From NCBI GenBank assembly GCA_951230915.1, contig OX579635.1, forward strand, positions 6,510,001 to 6,574,000: 64,000 nt of DNA, read 5' to 3'. The position numbers and the translations under genes were made by a program. Of the stretch, positions 35,201-46,591 are shown in pieces (within the stretch, counting starts at the first letter, position 1; every line of letters starts with the position of its first letter). Below the pieces are notes generated by a model. That model had not been told where the DNA came from, did not search any database, and saw only the letters and a list, made by a program, of their open reading frames with translations. The stretch comes from Antitrichia curtipendula. Lineage: Eukaryota > Streptophyta > Bryopsida > Hypnales > Leucodontaceae.

Positions 35201-36785
35201 CCCAGCCGCACACCTCCTGCATTGTTGGCGTCAGAATCCTCTTTGCTTACTAATTTTGACTGAGGTTGTTATCTGTAGTCTCAACTTCATAGAGGATTTG
35301 TTCAGCTCTTTATTGTCGCTACCTCTTTCCTGTTAGTTTTAATTGGTCTTACTTACTCTAGTCCTGGAAATAGCAGCAGACTTGTGACATTATTAGTTCT
35401 CTATATTCGGTAGCAGTTTATGAAACCCTGGCGTCTTATTACGATTCTAGCTCGATCGACCAACGCATGTTCTTTGTAACGCAGGGAGGGGGTGATAAAG
35501 ACCTTTTACTGGCCCCATATATGCCACTATCAATGCAAGTCCTTGACTTGCCTGCTTCTTTACGACTAAGGTACTGCTTTTTATCTCATTCATTGTTCTT
35601 GTTGCCCTAAAAATTTGCTAATTGTTCTGCAGATTACTCGCAATAAATTTGAGAAAAGACTTGTTAAAGAGGCAATCTCCATGCCTACTAAATATTGGGC
35701 AGTGCCTTTGAAGTGCTTGATTTTCTATACCTACATTTAATGTGTGAAGCATGTCTAGGTATGTCGTATTTTGTTGGTTCCTGGAAATTGTTAGCTATCA
35801 TCCTGCTTCCTACCTAATAATACTGGAGATGATTTTGAATTGGGGTGCAAGTGTGACGTAACGGCAGGCTTCTAAACTCAAACAATATTCTGTCATTCTT
35901 TGGAATATAAGAGTTGCTCGTCGATGTTGTCCTAATCATGCATGGTGCGATTTGTAGGTCAAAGGAAGTAGCGTCAGTGCTGCAAAGCATTCACCCACAA
36001 GTTGCCCTGGTGAGTCTATATAATTTACACCTATCTCGTCAGCTGTCACTGAACTCTAGTCTACGACTGCTATTGAATGGTTACGTTTTGTGCAGCTAAC
36101 TTCAGATCGGTTCGGCTTTAGATCGTTATCTACATATGAGAATAGTCTTTCTAGCACGTCTCCTTACCCTGGTACCGTCAGTTTGGCTTTTCAGGAGCTG
36201 AATTTGCTCTATGTCTTCACATGGCTATGTAGTAATCTGCTTTAATTGCAACAGGTTCCTGATTTTTCACAAAGATCACTGGAGGCAGCTGAAAGCAACA
36301 CAAAAGTTTTACTGGGCTACGAGGTGGGTCGATCAGTCCAGGTTCCAAATTTTGAGACCGAACTTGAAGTAGATATGTGTGCCGAATTAGCTCTGCAAGT
36401 CCAACCAAAACTAGTAAAACCCAAAACGGTTGCAGCTGCTCCTTTCCAAGCAGATTTCTGCTCTCGAGATGGTAAGCTTTCTCTCCAAACACCTGCTTCA
36501 TCCAGTCTTTCTTCGGATGACTATCAATGTCGCTGGGGCCAAGTGAATGTTGGAGCGCTTTCAAGAGCTCTACAGGAAAGAGGCATGGGTGACGTTTCTG
36601 TCCATGAGTCTGTAGTTGATGAATCGTCTGCTATGAGTGCACACATATCTTTTGTGCTGGAAATCCGATCTCCTTCCAGGGCTTGGATAGAACTGGGTCC
36701 AAACAGTAGTCACATCAAGGCCAATGAGCCTTCTTTACGGCATCTTATTGCAGATGCTGTCAACAGTGTACTCCAAGTAATGTAA
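32290..36785 (+). CDS. INTS9: Integrator complex subunit 9 (MBL/beta-CASP, non-catalytic)
   Basis: Partner of the INTS11 endonuclease in the nuclear Integrator complex, which processes snRNA 3' ends. Ten exons: 32290-32298, 32432-32887, 33380-33651, 33742-34434, 34561-34657, 34871-34962, 35144-35264, 35485-35570, 35958-36009, 36255-36785; phases fit throughout and give 802 residues (animal proteins about 660). It starts MKL as in animal INTS9. The MBL metal-binding His motif is replaced by IISNPAGMLGLP (133-144), the family's dead-enzyme feature. Then come VYATKATAEIGRMMMEEL, SSGMGIGASNWIISG, a long Ser/Pro-rich insert, GGSVLFPISPCGLL, EWLCRTRQ, EPCVVFAAHFSLRMG and LLLAPYMPLSMQV of the beta-CASP region, and a C-terminal domain in the last exon. 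Intron 2 is GC-AG (AAG then GCAAGG). The donor after exon 7 (GTTGTT) is weak. Intron 1 carries three TTTAGGG units. Confidence 0.93.
32367..32390 (+). promoter_or_regulatory. Three tandem TTTAGGG units in INTS9 intron 1
   Basis: TTTAGGG occurs three times in tandem, followed by a further TTT, in the 133-bp first intron. It is the same motif and copy number as in NOP58 intron 2, in sense orientation in both genes. A telo-box role is inferred. Confidence 0.55.
32888..33379 (+). other. GC-AG intron of INTS9
   Basis: The exon ends TGTGGCAAG and the intron begins GCAAGG; the acceptor is TTTGTGCAG. Joining gives DFCGK-VYATK, which matches the family and keeps phase 0. No GT donor nearby gives an acceptable join. 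The strong AAG/GCAAG context is the usual consensus of GC donors. Confidence 0.85.
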
Positions 36786-37176
36786 TTGTGTACGAGTCCA
36801 GATCTGGATAATCTGGCTACGGTTATACATTACAGGTCACTGCAAGTGGATTAGCTCTACATGAAGAGTATGAGAAATCTTGTAATTACAATACGCATTC
36901 AATTTATAGTGGGTGTTACACGTTACGTAATTGCAGTTATGAGTGAACTCCATTAGCCCTTTTAAGGCTTCAGGTTTTTTCATGATCAGGCATTTTTCTA
37001 CACTCCTATGCAGTTTGGTGCAATTTCTAGCACAATTTCTTTTGTGAAATGAAATGCTTTTGGAATGTGGTGACCATATGGATTTTGGAGTAAACCTTGT
37101 TTGGATAGAATGCAGAGAAATGGTATGCATTGCACGCTACAGAACCAAGATCACCACATTCAAAACTTGTGCTTAA

Positions 37177-37408
37177 CCCTTTATGTACTAAGAAGTCCAA
37201 ATTGGGTCTCACGTTTTTTTAGCAATTTTGAAGAGTTTATATGGGGATTTTTATTTCTCTTAATAATCATTTTTTTGAAACCAATGCATGCAATGTTTTT
37301 CACTCAAGTTAATAATATAATAAAAAAATTCTATATAGATTATACTTTCTATAATGTAATCAATCAAAGTTGGCAACTTAAAACCATGAATTCTTAGTAC
37401 ATAAAGGG
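37177..37408. mobile_element. 232-bp TTAA-flanked MITE, copy 1
   Basis: Terminal inverted repeats are 18 bp and perfect: CCCTTTATGTACTAAGAA at both ends. TTAA lies on both sides (37173-37176, 37409-37412). A second copy of equal length and orientation lies at 39000-39231, with about 11 substitutions and no indel by eye. It sits just downstream of INTS9. Non-coding. Confidence 0.92.
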
Positions 37409-37716
37409 TTAACCACTTAACCACAAGTGCAGAGATAGAAATGAGGGAGATTGCCAAAATTTGATAATTTTATTGCTTGAACTGAAATTACTATGAATTT
37501 TGAAAGGCAAAAGTTGGTTTGGACCCATGTTCAATGTCTAGACTACTCCAAAACCTCTCATTTAAGAGACTACTTCTTGTTCACTTTGGCACTCCAAACC
37601 AAGCAGATGTGTCATGAAAAGAATGGAGGATTTGATAGTCAAAAATCAAGAACCCTTGTTTGGAAATTAGTCCCAGCCTTTCAGGTTGCATTTTTGCCAC
37701 CCTATTGCCTACCAAT

Positions 37717-38004
37717 CAGTGTTTTTTTTTTCATTTTCCATGAAGTGGCGAAGTGGCGATATTAAATGTTATGGTGGTGCTCCAAGTTTCAACATTCATC
37801 CAAGTGCTGTATAAAAAATGTGATACTACATATCTATAATTCTATTTTCATTCACAATGTGGCGATTTCATCCAAGATTTTTCTTGAATTTGAAGGTTTT
37901 TGGCGATTTCATCCAAAATTTTACTAAAAATTTCCTATAGGCTTGGTGCTAGGTCAAAAATTTTGGTGCAATTTTGCACCAAATCGCCGGAAAAAAAAAC
38001 ACTG
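37717..38004 (+). mobile_element. hAT-type MITE, 288 bp, perfect 8-bp duplication
   Basis: It begins CAGTGTTTTTTTTTTC and ends with the complement of CAGTGTTTTTTTTTCC. The 8-bp duplication CTACCAAT is perfect on both sides (37709-37716, 38005-38012). Eight-base duplications and CAGTG-type ends point to hAT. A related copy in opposite orientation is at 45519-45814. Non-coding. Confidence 0.9.
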
Positions 38005-38012
38005 CTACCAAT

Positions 38013-38995
38013 GGGGTATTGGCTGGTGATGAGTGTCTCTACCTTAGTTTTCAAAAAAAATTGGCAAGGAAAAATTTCATTTGGACTCTTCCTCACTTCC
38101 TTTTTGTGTTGTGTTGGATGTCTTTTTTACACTTAAGGTAAGCATACCCATTATGAACCTTTTCTCAATTGTGTCCTCCTTCTACATGTATCCAAGTATA
38201 GAAAGGGATGCAATTGAAAAGGATCTATAGTAGAAGTACCTATTTTGGACAGCCCCTTGTCATGGCTTTTTAGGTTGACCTATTGTGAACAATAGTTCAC
38301 TTGGATGTAATATTCATTGAGAAAAATTCTTTGTTTGTACCTTCTTGTCTACTCATCTCTCTTCCCTCCTTGCATAAGGAGAAGTGCCAAAGCTAACCAG
38401 AATAGGTGAATCTATGAAACCGGAGTGCATTCTAGAAACTTTGATGGTATTACATCTATACCTATTCTAGATGTTCAAACCAATTGTTTTGAAAGTGGCG
38501 GATTTCCTGGACAAGGAAGGGGGGGAGTTTTTGTCTGATCCACTCTTTTTGCAAGGGTGGGACTCTAAATCTCAATTTAGAATGAAGAACTGAAGGCAAC
38601 CTAATGTGATGGAATTGCATGCAATCATGTCTTGTTATTCTATAAGAAATACTAGTTGAATAAAAATTCAAATGTATCCTAGAATTAAATGCAAGCTTGG
38701 GACCAATGCAAGGGTGATATTTCATGAGTTTTAGGAGAATTCTTTTGGTAGTGTTGTTTTAAAGATATGGATGTTAAAAAAGAACAATAAAGACATCTTT
38801 TGGAATCAATATCTTCCAAAATGCTTCTCTAAAAGATCATTGTCTTTATTGACATAAAATTTCAATGCAATTAGGTGAAGGACAAGATATTTGGTCATGT
38901 GCATATCCAATGTTGGCACCTTCTACCAACTCTACCAAGTAAATAGGAAAAATGATTTTTTTGTTGCGGGTAGGGTTCAAAATTGTCAAAGGGTA
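38013..38995. other. Spacer between MITEs
   Basis: Short frames on both strands without a family match; no bounded element was seen. Confidence 0.4.
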
Positions 38996-38999
38996 TTAA

Positions 39000-39231
39000 C
39001 CCTTTATGTACTAAGAAGCCCAAATTGGGTCTCACGTTTTTCTAGCAATTTTGAAGAGTTTAAATGGAGATTTTTATTTCTTTTAATAATTATTTTTTTG
39101 AAACCAATGCATGCAATGTTCTTCACTCAAGTTAATGATATAATAAAAAAATTCTATATAGATTATACTTTCTATAATACAATCAATCAAAGTTGGCAAC
39201 TTAAAACCATGAATTTTTAGTACATAAAGGG
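39000..39231. mobile_element. 232-bp TTAA-flanked MITE, copy 2
   Basis: It has the same length and terminal repeats as the copy at 37177 (one mismatch in the right repeat). TTAA lies on both sides (38996-38999, 39232-39235), with different sequence outside, so the insertion was independent. Confidence 0.92.
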
Positions 39232-40008
39232 TTAAGGTAGTGTAGCTCTAAAAGTGACCATGTTCTAAATGAGACCCCTATCTAGGAATTAGTGACATAT
39301 TGCTTGAAATATCTATTACTGTCAACGATGAGTTAGGTAGGCTTAAATGGTCGCTTTAAGACCAAACTACTTTAGTGATTGCAGATTTGGATTTGCAGAT
39401 GACATCATGTGCAGTAGACTAGATGTTTCTTCACTCAAAAAACACCGAAATGGTTACTTCAAGTATGGTCCATTTAATTTCAAGTATGGTCCATTTTATT
39501 TCTCACAAGCATATGCTATTACCATTTCTTCATGTTACCATTCTCCTCATTGAGGAGGTAAACACGGAAACCTAAACTCAACTGAGTAAGATTCATATAA
39601 CTAGAAAACTTCCAGCATCAGGTTCGTTCTTCAAGAAAAAGCAAAAACTGGATGCGAGTTCTGCAAACGGCTGTGAAATCAATCGTGTGGAATCGGTCAA
39701 TTCATTTCAGACTGAACCCTGTCTGATCTGAAAGCCAATTGCAATTGCAATATTTGAAGCCAGTGCGTGGAATATGATAAGAATTGGTAGCTCATGTATT
39801 CAACGTTCGGAAACCATGAACTGGGACACGTACATTCAAGGGTGCAACTCCAGGGGAGACGGCGCAGTTATCAAACAGCTTAATTATAATACATAGTGAT
39901 GCAGCTAAAACTACAATAATTGCACCTCACAATCCCCTTTGCAGAATGAAATGGGATTCAGGATTCAAACAAATAGGTTTTCAATTGCTAGACCAATCAT
40001 GTGCAATT

Positions 40009-41798
40009 CTAAAGAATCAGAAAACTAGCCAAGTACGTGGCAGATACGATAAGGAGGAACACAGTCGTCACGCCGCTCAGTGCTGATGGCTGTGGTGCAT
40101 TATTTGCTGTCGAACCTGAAGGAGGTGAGAGAGTGCCCATGCCCTGCGTCCAAAAGAAGCCGCAGTGTAAGTGGAAACAAAGCTTGATAGATGTTCAGTT
40201 AACTTTACTCTTCTGCAAGGTCAATGGCGTTATCATGGCGGAAATTCAGAACATTGGTTCAAGTTCTCGAGGCGTCGCCCTGAAACAAATACTTATGGTG
40301 GTCGTACATTTTAGAGCTCTTTCAGTTGAATGTCACAATTTTGAAGCTCTGAATCATGGCGACGTACTGAAGGTAGACTTAAACAGCGTAGCTCACTCGA
40401 ACACATGACATCACATTAATATTATCTCGCCCACTCACAGAAGTTTGAAACTGAAGAGAGGCCGTCGTGATCGAGTACTCACCACAGGTGTAACTTTCAC
40501 TTTCTGGCCACCTTGAAGGCAATGTCCAGGAATATTGCACACGAAGTAAAGTGCGGTATCCGTTGATTTGATCGTGTACTGTCCAGAAAAGCAACCCAAT
40601 TCAGCGTTAGCTCACCATCGTAGTTCACAAATCCTCTTCTTGGCATTGGTGCGAGGAGAAAGTTCGGGTGTCTTCCATTCGACGAAAGACTCGAGGAAAT
40701 TCTCAATCGAAATGAACACATTGATTTGGAGCCCACATGCAATGAGGAGTTGAGGACGGGGTTCGAAAGAGGATTCTTACAGTAGTTGGAAATCCATCTG
40801 GAACTTGCACTGCTCCTGTGAAGTCGCATTGAGTGAAGGCGACCTCGGTGCTCACCAGGAAGACGGTGTGTGATCCCAATGGGTAATCGAAAGCTGCAGG
40901 CACATGTCCAGCCAATAGCGATGAGAACGAATGAGCAGGATGGGTTCTCCTATTCCTAAGAATTATGGGCAAAATTCGTTATCTAGAGTTGTATATCTTT
41001 ATCAAGACCCAAGTGCAACTTCAGACACACTCATACCAGTCCTACTTTTAAGAGCTCAGTGCACTTCAATATCGAAAGATTGGCAGTTTGTGACATTCTA
41101 TTTTAAAGCGTAATTACGATAGGACCTTATATTCAGTGAAATTGGCCTATTTCAGAGTGCGGAGATTGTGACAATCAAATGCACAAAGCCCTAAAAAATA
41201 GGACTGGAATATATTGATCTCAGATTCCCGAAGGGTAAAATGGAAAGTGCAATCTCTTGAGATTCTGCCATTTAACGAAGGTGGAGATTATGACTGTATT
41301 AACGATTATGGGTGATGTATACCAGTTATCTTTAAAGCGAAAGAAAGAACTCTTGGATGCTGTTTCACAATTAAGTCTCAAAGGTCTGTACAAATAGGAT
41401 TGAACGTTTTGATGCAGTAAAATGTAAAACGTTCGAACAGCCATTTGACTTGGAACGTGTCTGGTTACCGAAGCAAGGAATCTGATACCTTCGAGAGAAA
41501 AATACTTCTAATGATTGCTAGTGATCTGTGGCGAAAGAAACTTACTCAGTATGTCGCCCGCGGTCACCTTAACGGAACTGGCCCACTGCTGATAAGCACC
41601 CTCCAGCAACGTAGGCTTCAGCAGTCCACCCACCGTGTTCGTCCAAGTATACCCATTACTCGATACTACGAAACCTGCTCCCACAGTGTAATTGGCGCAC
41701 TGCGCGTGATTGATGAGACCCATCACCGCCAGTACGAGCACGACCTGGGCGAGGACGGAACTGCGTGACCGTGCGGTCACGTCTAACCTCGAAATCAT
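40009..41798 (-). CDS. Phytocyanin (cupredoxin-fold), GPI-anchored
   Basis: A small blue-copper-type protein of the cell surface, of the uclacyanin/stellacyanin/early-nodulin-like group. Four exons: 41546-41798, 40781-40893, 40483-40578, 40009-40143; 198 residues. An N-terminal signal peptide has its hydrophobic core at about 15-29 and likely cleavage before ANYTVG. The domain shows the usual YQQWAS and GDIL(T)FDY blocks. Likely copper ligands are H93 (GSHTV), C136 (YFVCN) and H141 (PGHC), with Q147 as possible axial ligand; C107 and C142 probably form the disulfide. A short Ser/Pro-rich linker and a hydrophobic tail (SGVTTVFLLIVSATYLASF) indicate a GPI anchor. The intron in the GDIL/F region is typical of the family. 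A second ATG 60 bases upstream (41858) is in frame; I chose 41798 because it places the signal peptide better. A direct substrate cannot be named. Confidence 0.88.
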
Positions 41799-43440
41799 CT
41801 TCTGAATATTTTTTGTACTGCAATGGAGAGAACAAATATTACAATGTGGGTTTAACACAAAGTTTACATTTGCAAGATCGAGACATGGAATTCAGTTTGC
41901 AATGACAACAACTACCGAAAAGTTCATTTCTGAGTGTTTAGAAACCCTAACACGTAATAGCCATAGCCAGACTATGAAATGACATTGCTTACATGCGCGA
42001 TGCAATGGCGCAAGCGTCCTTTGAGCTTTAAATCAACTCTGCAGAAGGAGTATCTGCAAGAACATGCACGAGGAATCAAACACCTTGAAGACCTGAAGAC
42101 CTGCCAGAGAAGGACATTCCAGGTAGAAGCTAGAGAGATCGCTACATTCCAAGCAATAATATCTCAGCGTGGCATTGCATTCTAGAAAGAAACTGTACAC
42201 CTAGAAAAGGTACAACCGACTCGATGATTTCAGATCCGTAAACATGTTTTTTAAAATGCAACTAAATGCAAGTGTATTCAAAGTTCAATCCCCTACGTCT
42301 TGCCAATGCCCGAAGTAAGGATCGCAACAGCACCGATCGCGAGTGCCAAGCTCTCAAGCTTCAGATCCTCGAAAATGACGGATCCCAGCTACGGAAAGAT
42401 GAAGTCCTTATCTATCAGTCTCTACCGATTAAAATTCAATGCAGAGGAAGTCGAAAGCAAACGTGTAGTCAGGAAATGATTTCGAACTTACATAAGAGAT
42501 CAAGGTCGACGTCTTTTACGAAATCAGGAGCAGGGGCAGTGCAATGCCACAGTAGGTCTAACGACTCCCCTCTCCAGCTCCGTGCTGTATATTTCCAAGT
42601 CCCAGATCTACCTGCAGTATTTACTAAGCAAGCGAGATCCCACAATCGTCCGGGAAAGCTGCCAGTCATGAGTACTGGTACGCTTCAACTTTGTACGTCC
42701 TTTGCCACTTGTTTCTTATTAAGCAGCGAATATTTCCGTCAAGTGGAACGCAGAGATCTGCCTGAACAGCGCATTTTCGCCAGTCTCCGGTGTGAGAATA
42801 GCAAAGAGTAGCTCTATATATGTCGTCAAAAATCGTACATCAGTTCCTTGAAACACCCCCGTCCCGCCGAATCTGGACCACGGATTCTTCTCATTGGCTG
42901 CTGGTGCTCGATCCGCATTTGCAGGCAAAAGTGGATCCACGTACAGTGCGCTAGCTAAATGGAGATGCGGTTGTCGATCTATTTTCCTGAGTGGCCATCC
43001 TCTTGTAACTAGGGTTGTTTGGGGTGAATCAACCCACTCGTTCTCTGGGACTCACGTTGCATGGTTTAATTAGTTGCGGTGTTATGGGAACTCGTCCAAA
43101 AACAAACCTTAACTGATGATGTTACTTGGCTGGCGGTTTTAGGGTCTCGGGGTTCTCGATCGTCGATCGATCCCTGGTATCGAATTTTTCGGTGATTGTA
43201 AAGTTTGTGGAACGTGAGTTCCTGACTCCTGAGGCCCATTGGAGGCATTCCTGATTCGCAGCCACTCCTGACATGCGGGCTGCCATGGTTGGAATCTCTG
43301 GAAATAGATCTCATCTGCATGCGGGCATCCTTCACCAACTGCAGGCGGCCATGAACGGCAAGATTGAGTGTCGACGTTCATGCATTTAAACCAGTTTTCA
43401 GCGCCATTAGTTTCTTACTGACTGTTCAGCATGCTGCCAT
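41799..43440. other. Upstream region of the phytocyanin gene
   Basis: Composition stays genic up to about 43440. A plus-strand frame of 181 codons (42266-42811) and minus-strand frames (42719-42940, 43066-43338) show no known domain and lie where a promoter and leader of the minus-strand phytocyanin gene would be. Confidence 0.4.
42814..42822 (-). promoter_or_regulatory. Possible TATA box
   Basis: The minus strand reads CATATATAG. If used, transcription would start near 42785 and leave a leader of about 1 kb before the phytocyanin start, perhaps with an intron. Support is the motif and strand only. Confidence 0.2.
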
Positions 43441-43548
43441 GCTCGAATATTCGGGTTTCCGAAATCGTCAGAATGTCAGGGAAGCCTAATGTTGAATTGC
43501 GTCAGGTGCTGTTTTCGGTCTCCATGTTGGCTTTTACAAATACTTGTA

Positions 43549-43632
43549 CTCCCTCTGCTTCTGTAAACATATCTCCATGTTTTCTTTGTGTTTTACAAAG
43601 AAAACACGTGTCTTTTTCAGAATTAGAGGTAG
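43549..43632. mobile_element. Very short Stowaway-like palindromic element, 84 bp
   Basis: The left end is CTCCCTCTGCTTCTG and the right end read inward is CTACCTCTAATTCTG, with TA on both sides. The centre is a hairpin (TGTTTTCTTTGT and complement at about 43573-43604), so nearly the whole element can fold. It is shorter than normal Stowaway copies. Confidence 0.55.
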
Positions 43633-43634
43633 TA

Positions 43635-45510
43635 TAATATATGACAAATTATTTAGTTTAATGTCAAGCATTTGATGCTAAGGCCCAGTTTACCAAATCC
43701 GGAGGTAAGGGGTCCAAACTTTTGAAAGTTTTCACTGATTGAAATTGAGATGTCCTTGCAAACTTGGAACACAGAGACTAAGGAAATGACCCACATGAAT
43801 AGCTTAACTACTTGTGAATATACTCATAGTCCTTGTAAAAATCTACATGGCCCAAATTTTTACTAGTGTTGAAAAATATTTTTACACCATGAAGTGAGTT
43901 CACAAAATCACAAGGCTCTAAGAAGGCCAAATGATATGAAGCTCAATTTTTTTGTATGGCATCAAAAGTCCTCAAATTTGGAGCCTCTAGAATTATAGGC
44001 ACATTTACCTTAAAGAAATGGGTTTGGCTAGAATTCCAAGGTACCTCACCAAAAAGGGCTAATTTTTTTTTTAATTATTATAATTAGACTTTCAAAAATT
44101 TGTGAACCATTTCATTCTTTCTTGATTTTTTGGTAGTTTGCACAAATTCAAAAGTTTTATAACCTCAAAAATAAGACTTTTCAGTGGCAAACAAGGGACA
44201 CTTAGAAATGGAAACTTTTTAATTTTTGGCCCCTCCATTTTTGGTGTAAATCAAGAGATGTAACTCCTTTTCACTACTGCAACTCCCTAGATGGAAATTT
44301 GAAATGGCATTTGATTTAGATGTCATTTAAAATAACGGCTATTTGATGTCCTTTTGTCTAGTATGATGAAACGATATTTGAAGAAATGTCATTCTAATAT
44401 TGTACCAAACATCAATTTCATTAAGTTGGCGGTACTCCACTCCAGACCTTTGGCACCTTTGAGAACACTTGCTTTGAAATATAAATGCACAAATATCTTA
44501 GATTTTAGACCTATGATCTTTAATACTTACAAGTTTAAATTTTTGGTGTTGGAATCAAGCCATTTTAATGAGCATAGGTTACCCTATGTTTTTAGCTTTG
44601 AAAATTTGTAAAATATTATTAGGGTGTTGGAAAATTACAAAACCACTAGGATTGCATTTATTTCGAGTTTGCTAATACTTTCATCAAGTTTTATTGGTCA
44701 TTCACTCTTTGGTGTAAGGTAGAACAACCTATCATAGTCAAATGACCCATGACAAATACCTAAGGAATAACCCCATGATGGAATTTTTCAGTTTATGAGA
44801 TTTTGGGCCACAATAAATGTTTTATCTAGCACCCATGGAATAATTAGTAATCTCATTAGGAACATCCAGCTATTTCAATGTAAATCATTGTAAGAAAATA
44901 TTGTGACTGCTTTGGAAGAGTAAAGGGTGAGGATTATGGATATAGTTGCATGTTGGTTTTTGGATAGTCTACATACTCTTTTGGACAGAACACTTCAAAT
45001 TGATACTTTGATGAAAATATATAACTTCAATTGTTCTTGTTATTTCTCATGCTTGTCTATAATTATGTGGGGAATTTTTTTTAAAAATTCAGCCATGGCA
45101 TGAGGGCAAACTAGCAATTTTGACCATGATGGGTTGTTTTACCTTAATGGAACTAGAAAAAGCGTTACTTTTAAGTGCTTCCACCTTACATCTTTCTTTG
45201 TAATGAAATGTTCTCTTCATTTGCACCCCAAAAAAACCCCATGGCTACAACAACTTTGAGATTATACTTTTGAGCCGCCAAAGGCTGCAAGTGGACTACA
45301 AAGTGCAACCAACTTTGTTTCGAGATGAAAACTCCTGTAACTATTGCCTTTGTGGATGAATATAGTGTGATTATGAACAATCTATCCTACTCGTGGATGA
45401 AATACATTCAAGCACACAGATGCACACAATTAGAGCTGAGGCTAAGAGCATCCCCAATCCACTCCCAAAACCCTAAAAACAGACAGCAGAGCACGACTCT
45501 AAAATAAGGC
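43635..45510. other. AT-rich spacer
   Basis: No gene. Near 45447 there is a single GAGCATCCCCAATCC word like the end of the element at 4251, but no partner end was found. Confidence 0.45.
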
Positions 45511-45518
45511 GTTGACAG

Positions 45519-45814
45519 CAATATTGTTTCTTCTGGCGATTTGGTGCAAAATTGCACCAAAAATTTTGACCTAGCACCAAGCCTGTAGGAAATTTTTAGT
45601 AAAATTTTGGATGAAATTGCCAAAAAACTTCAAGCTCAAGAAAAATCTTGGCTGAAATCGCCACATTGTGAATGAAAATAGAATTATAGATACGCAGTAT
45701 CACATTTTCTATCCAATACGTAGATGAATGTTGAAACTTGGAGCACCATCGTATTTAATATTTACTATCGCCACTTCGCCACTTCATGGAAAATGAAAAA
45801 ACAAAACAAAACTG
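45519..45814 (-). mobile_element. hAT-type MITE, 296 bp, copy 2 (inverted)
   Basis: Related over its whole length to 37717-38004 in opposite orientation (shared words include TGGTGCAATTTTGCACC and TTGAAACTTGGAGCACCA). The 8-bp duplication GTTGACAG is perfect on both sides (45511-45518, 45815-45822). The terminal repeats have diverged (CAATATTGTTTC against CAGTTTTGTTTTG). Confidence 0.88.
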
Positions 45815-46186
45815 GTTGACAGGTGACGGAGCGAGCGGGCCAGCGAGCGAGAGCAGACAGACAGACAGAGCGTGAGATTCTTCAGCGCGCTTGCTGGCGA
45901 CGGAGGCAGGCAAAGGCAGACCCACCCTAAGACCCGGCGCCTCTCCCGGAGGGAAATTGAATCTAATTTATCCACCCCTCCGCCGATCGCTCGTCACCCT
46001 CCGTTGCCCCGAAACCCTAGCTAAACCTAATTTCCGCTAATCCGCTGATTCCGCTCCCCTACGAAGCTCCCTCATCAATTTCAAAAGTGAAACCCAAGTA
46101 ACCCTCGCTCTGCAACTCCCTCTCGCGCTGCTGGTGCGGAGAGGCGCCGGGCATCATATCGGAATCCCCCTAATCCAGACACGGAA

Positions 46187-46381
46187 ATGATGCCCTCACA
46201 ACAGTCCTGCGCTGCTGCTATTTTTCTTCAGCCTCCCCTCCGGTCTTCTCTCTCTGCTTCTGTTTCCTCCCACCCCGCCTCTCCCCTCGCTGCCTCCCAA
46301 TGCGCACGAACGAATTTCGTTCAAAAGCATTGGCACGTTCTGCGCATACCTGGTTGGGGAGGACTGTACGAAAAATGTTGA
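46187..46381 (+). CDS. Possible first exon with plastid-transit-like sequence
   Basis: A 64-codon frame starting MMPSQQSCAAAIF, rich in Ser, Ala and Pro and poor in acidic residues up to about residue 45, as in a chloroplast transit peptide. It lies at the end of a GC-rich stretch (45823-46380) that looks like a plant 5' leader, with CT-rich tracts and a telo-box-like AAACCCTAG at 46012-46020. No downstream exon is recognised before transposon sequence begins at 46592. It may be a true gene whose exons I cannot see, a gene broken by transposons, or a captured fragment. No function can be given. Confidence 0.3.
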   Translation: MMPSQQSCAAAIFLQPPLRSSLSASVSSHPASPLAASQCARTNFVQKHWHVLRIPGWGGLYEKC

Positions 46382-46591
46382 AGGAAAAAAGGAACCACAA
46401 TTCAAATGTAAATAAGGGATGACCTAAATCAAGCATGCGCACATATAATTGACACTAATTACAGCTGAGTATAAGTAATATTGTTGATATATTTTTTTTA
46501 TTGGATCTTGCTGGGAAGTGAAAGAGGATTTCAATGCACTTTAGCATTACATGAATAAGTTATGGATTTGTCAAAGTTGATTTGTCTTTAA

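Noticed and set aside
42266..42811. 181-codon plus-strand frame
   Set aside because: No domain, no homologous blocks, and it lies antisense in the upstream region of the phytocyanin gene where balanced composition produces chance frames.
45447..45462. Single end of a GAGCATCCCC-type element
   Set aside because: No inverted partner found downstream and no duplication, so no element can be bounded.
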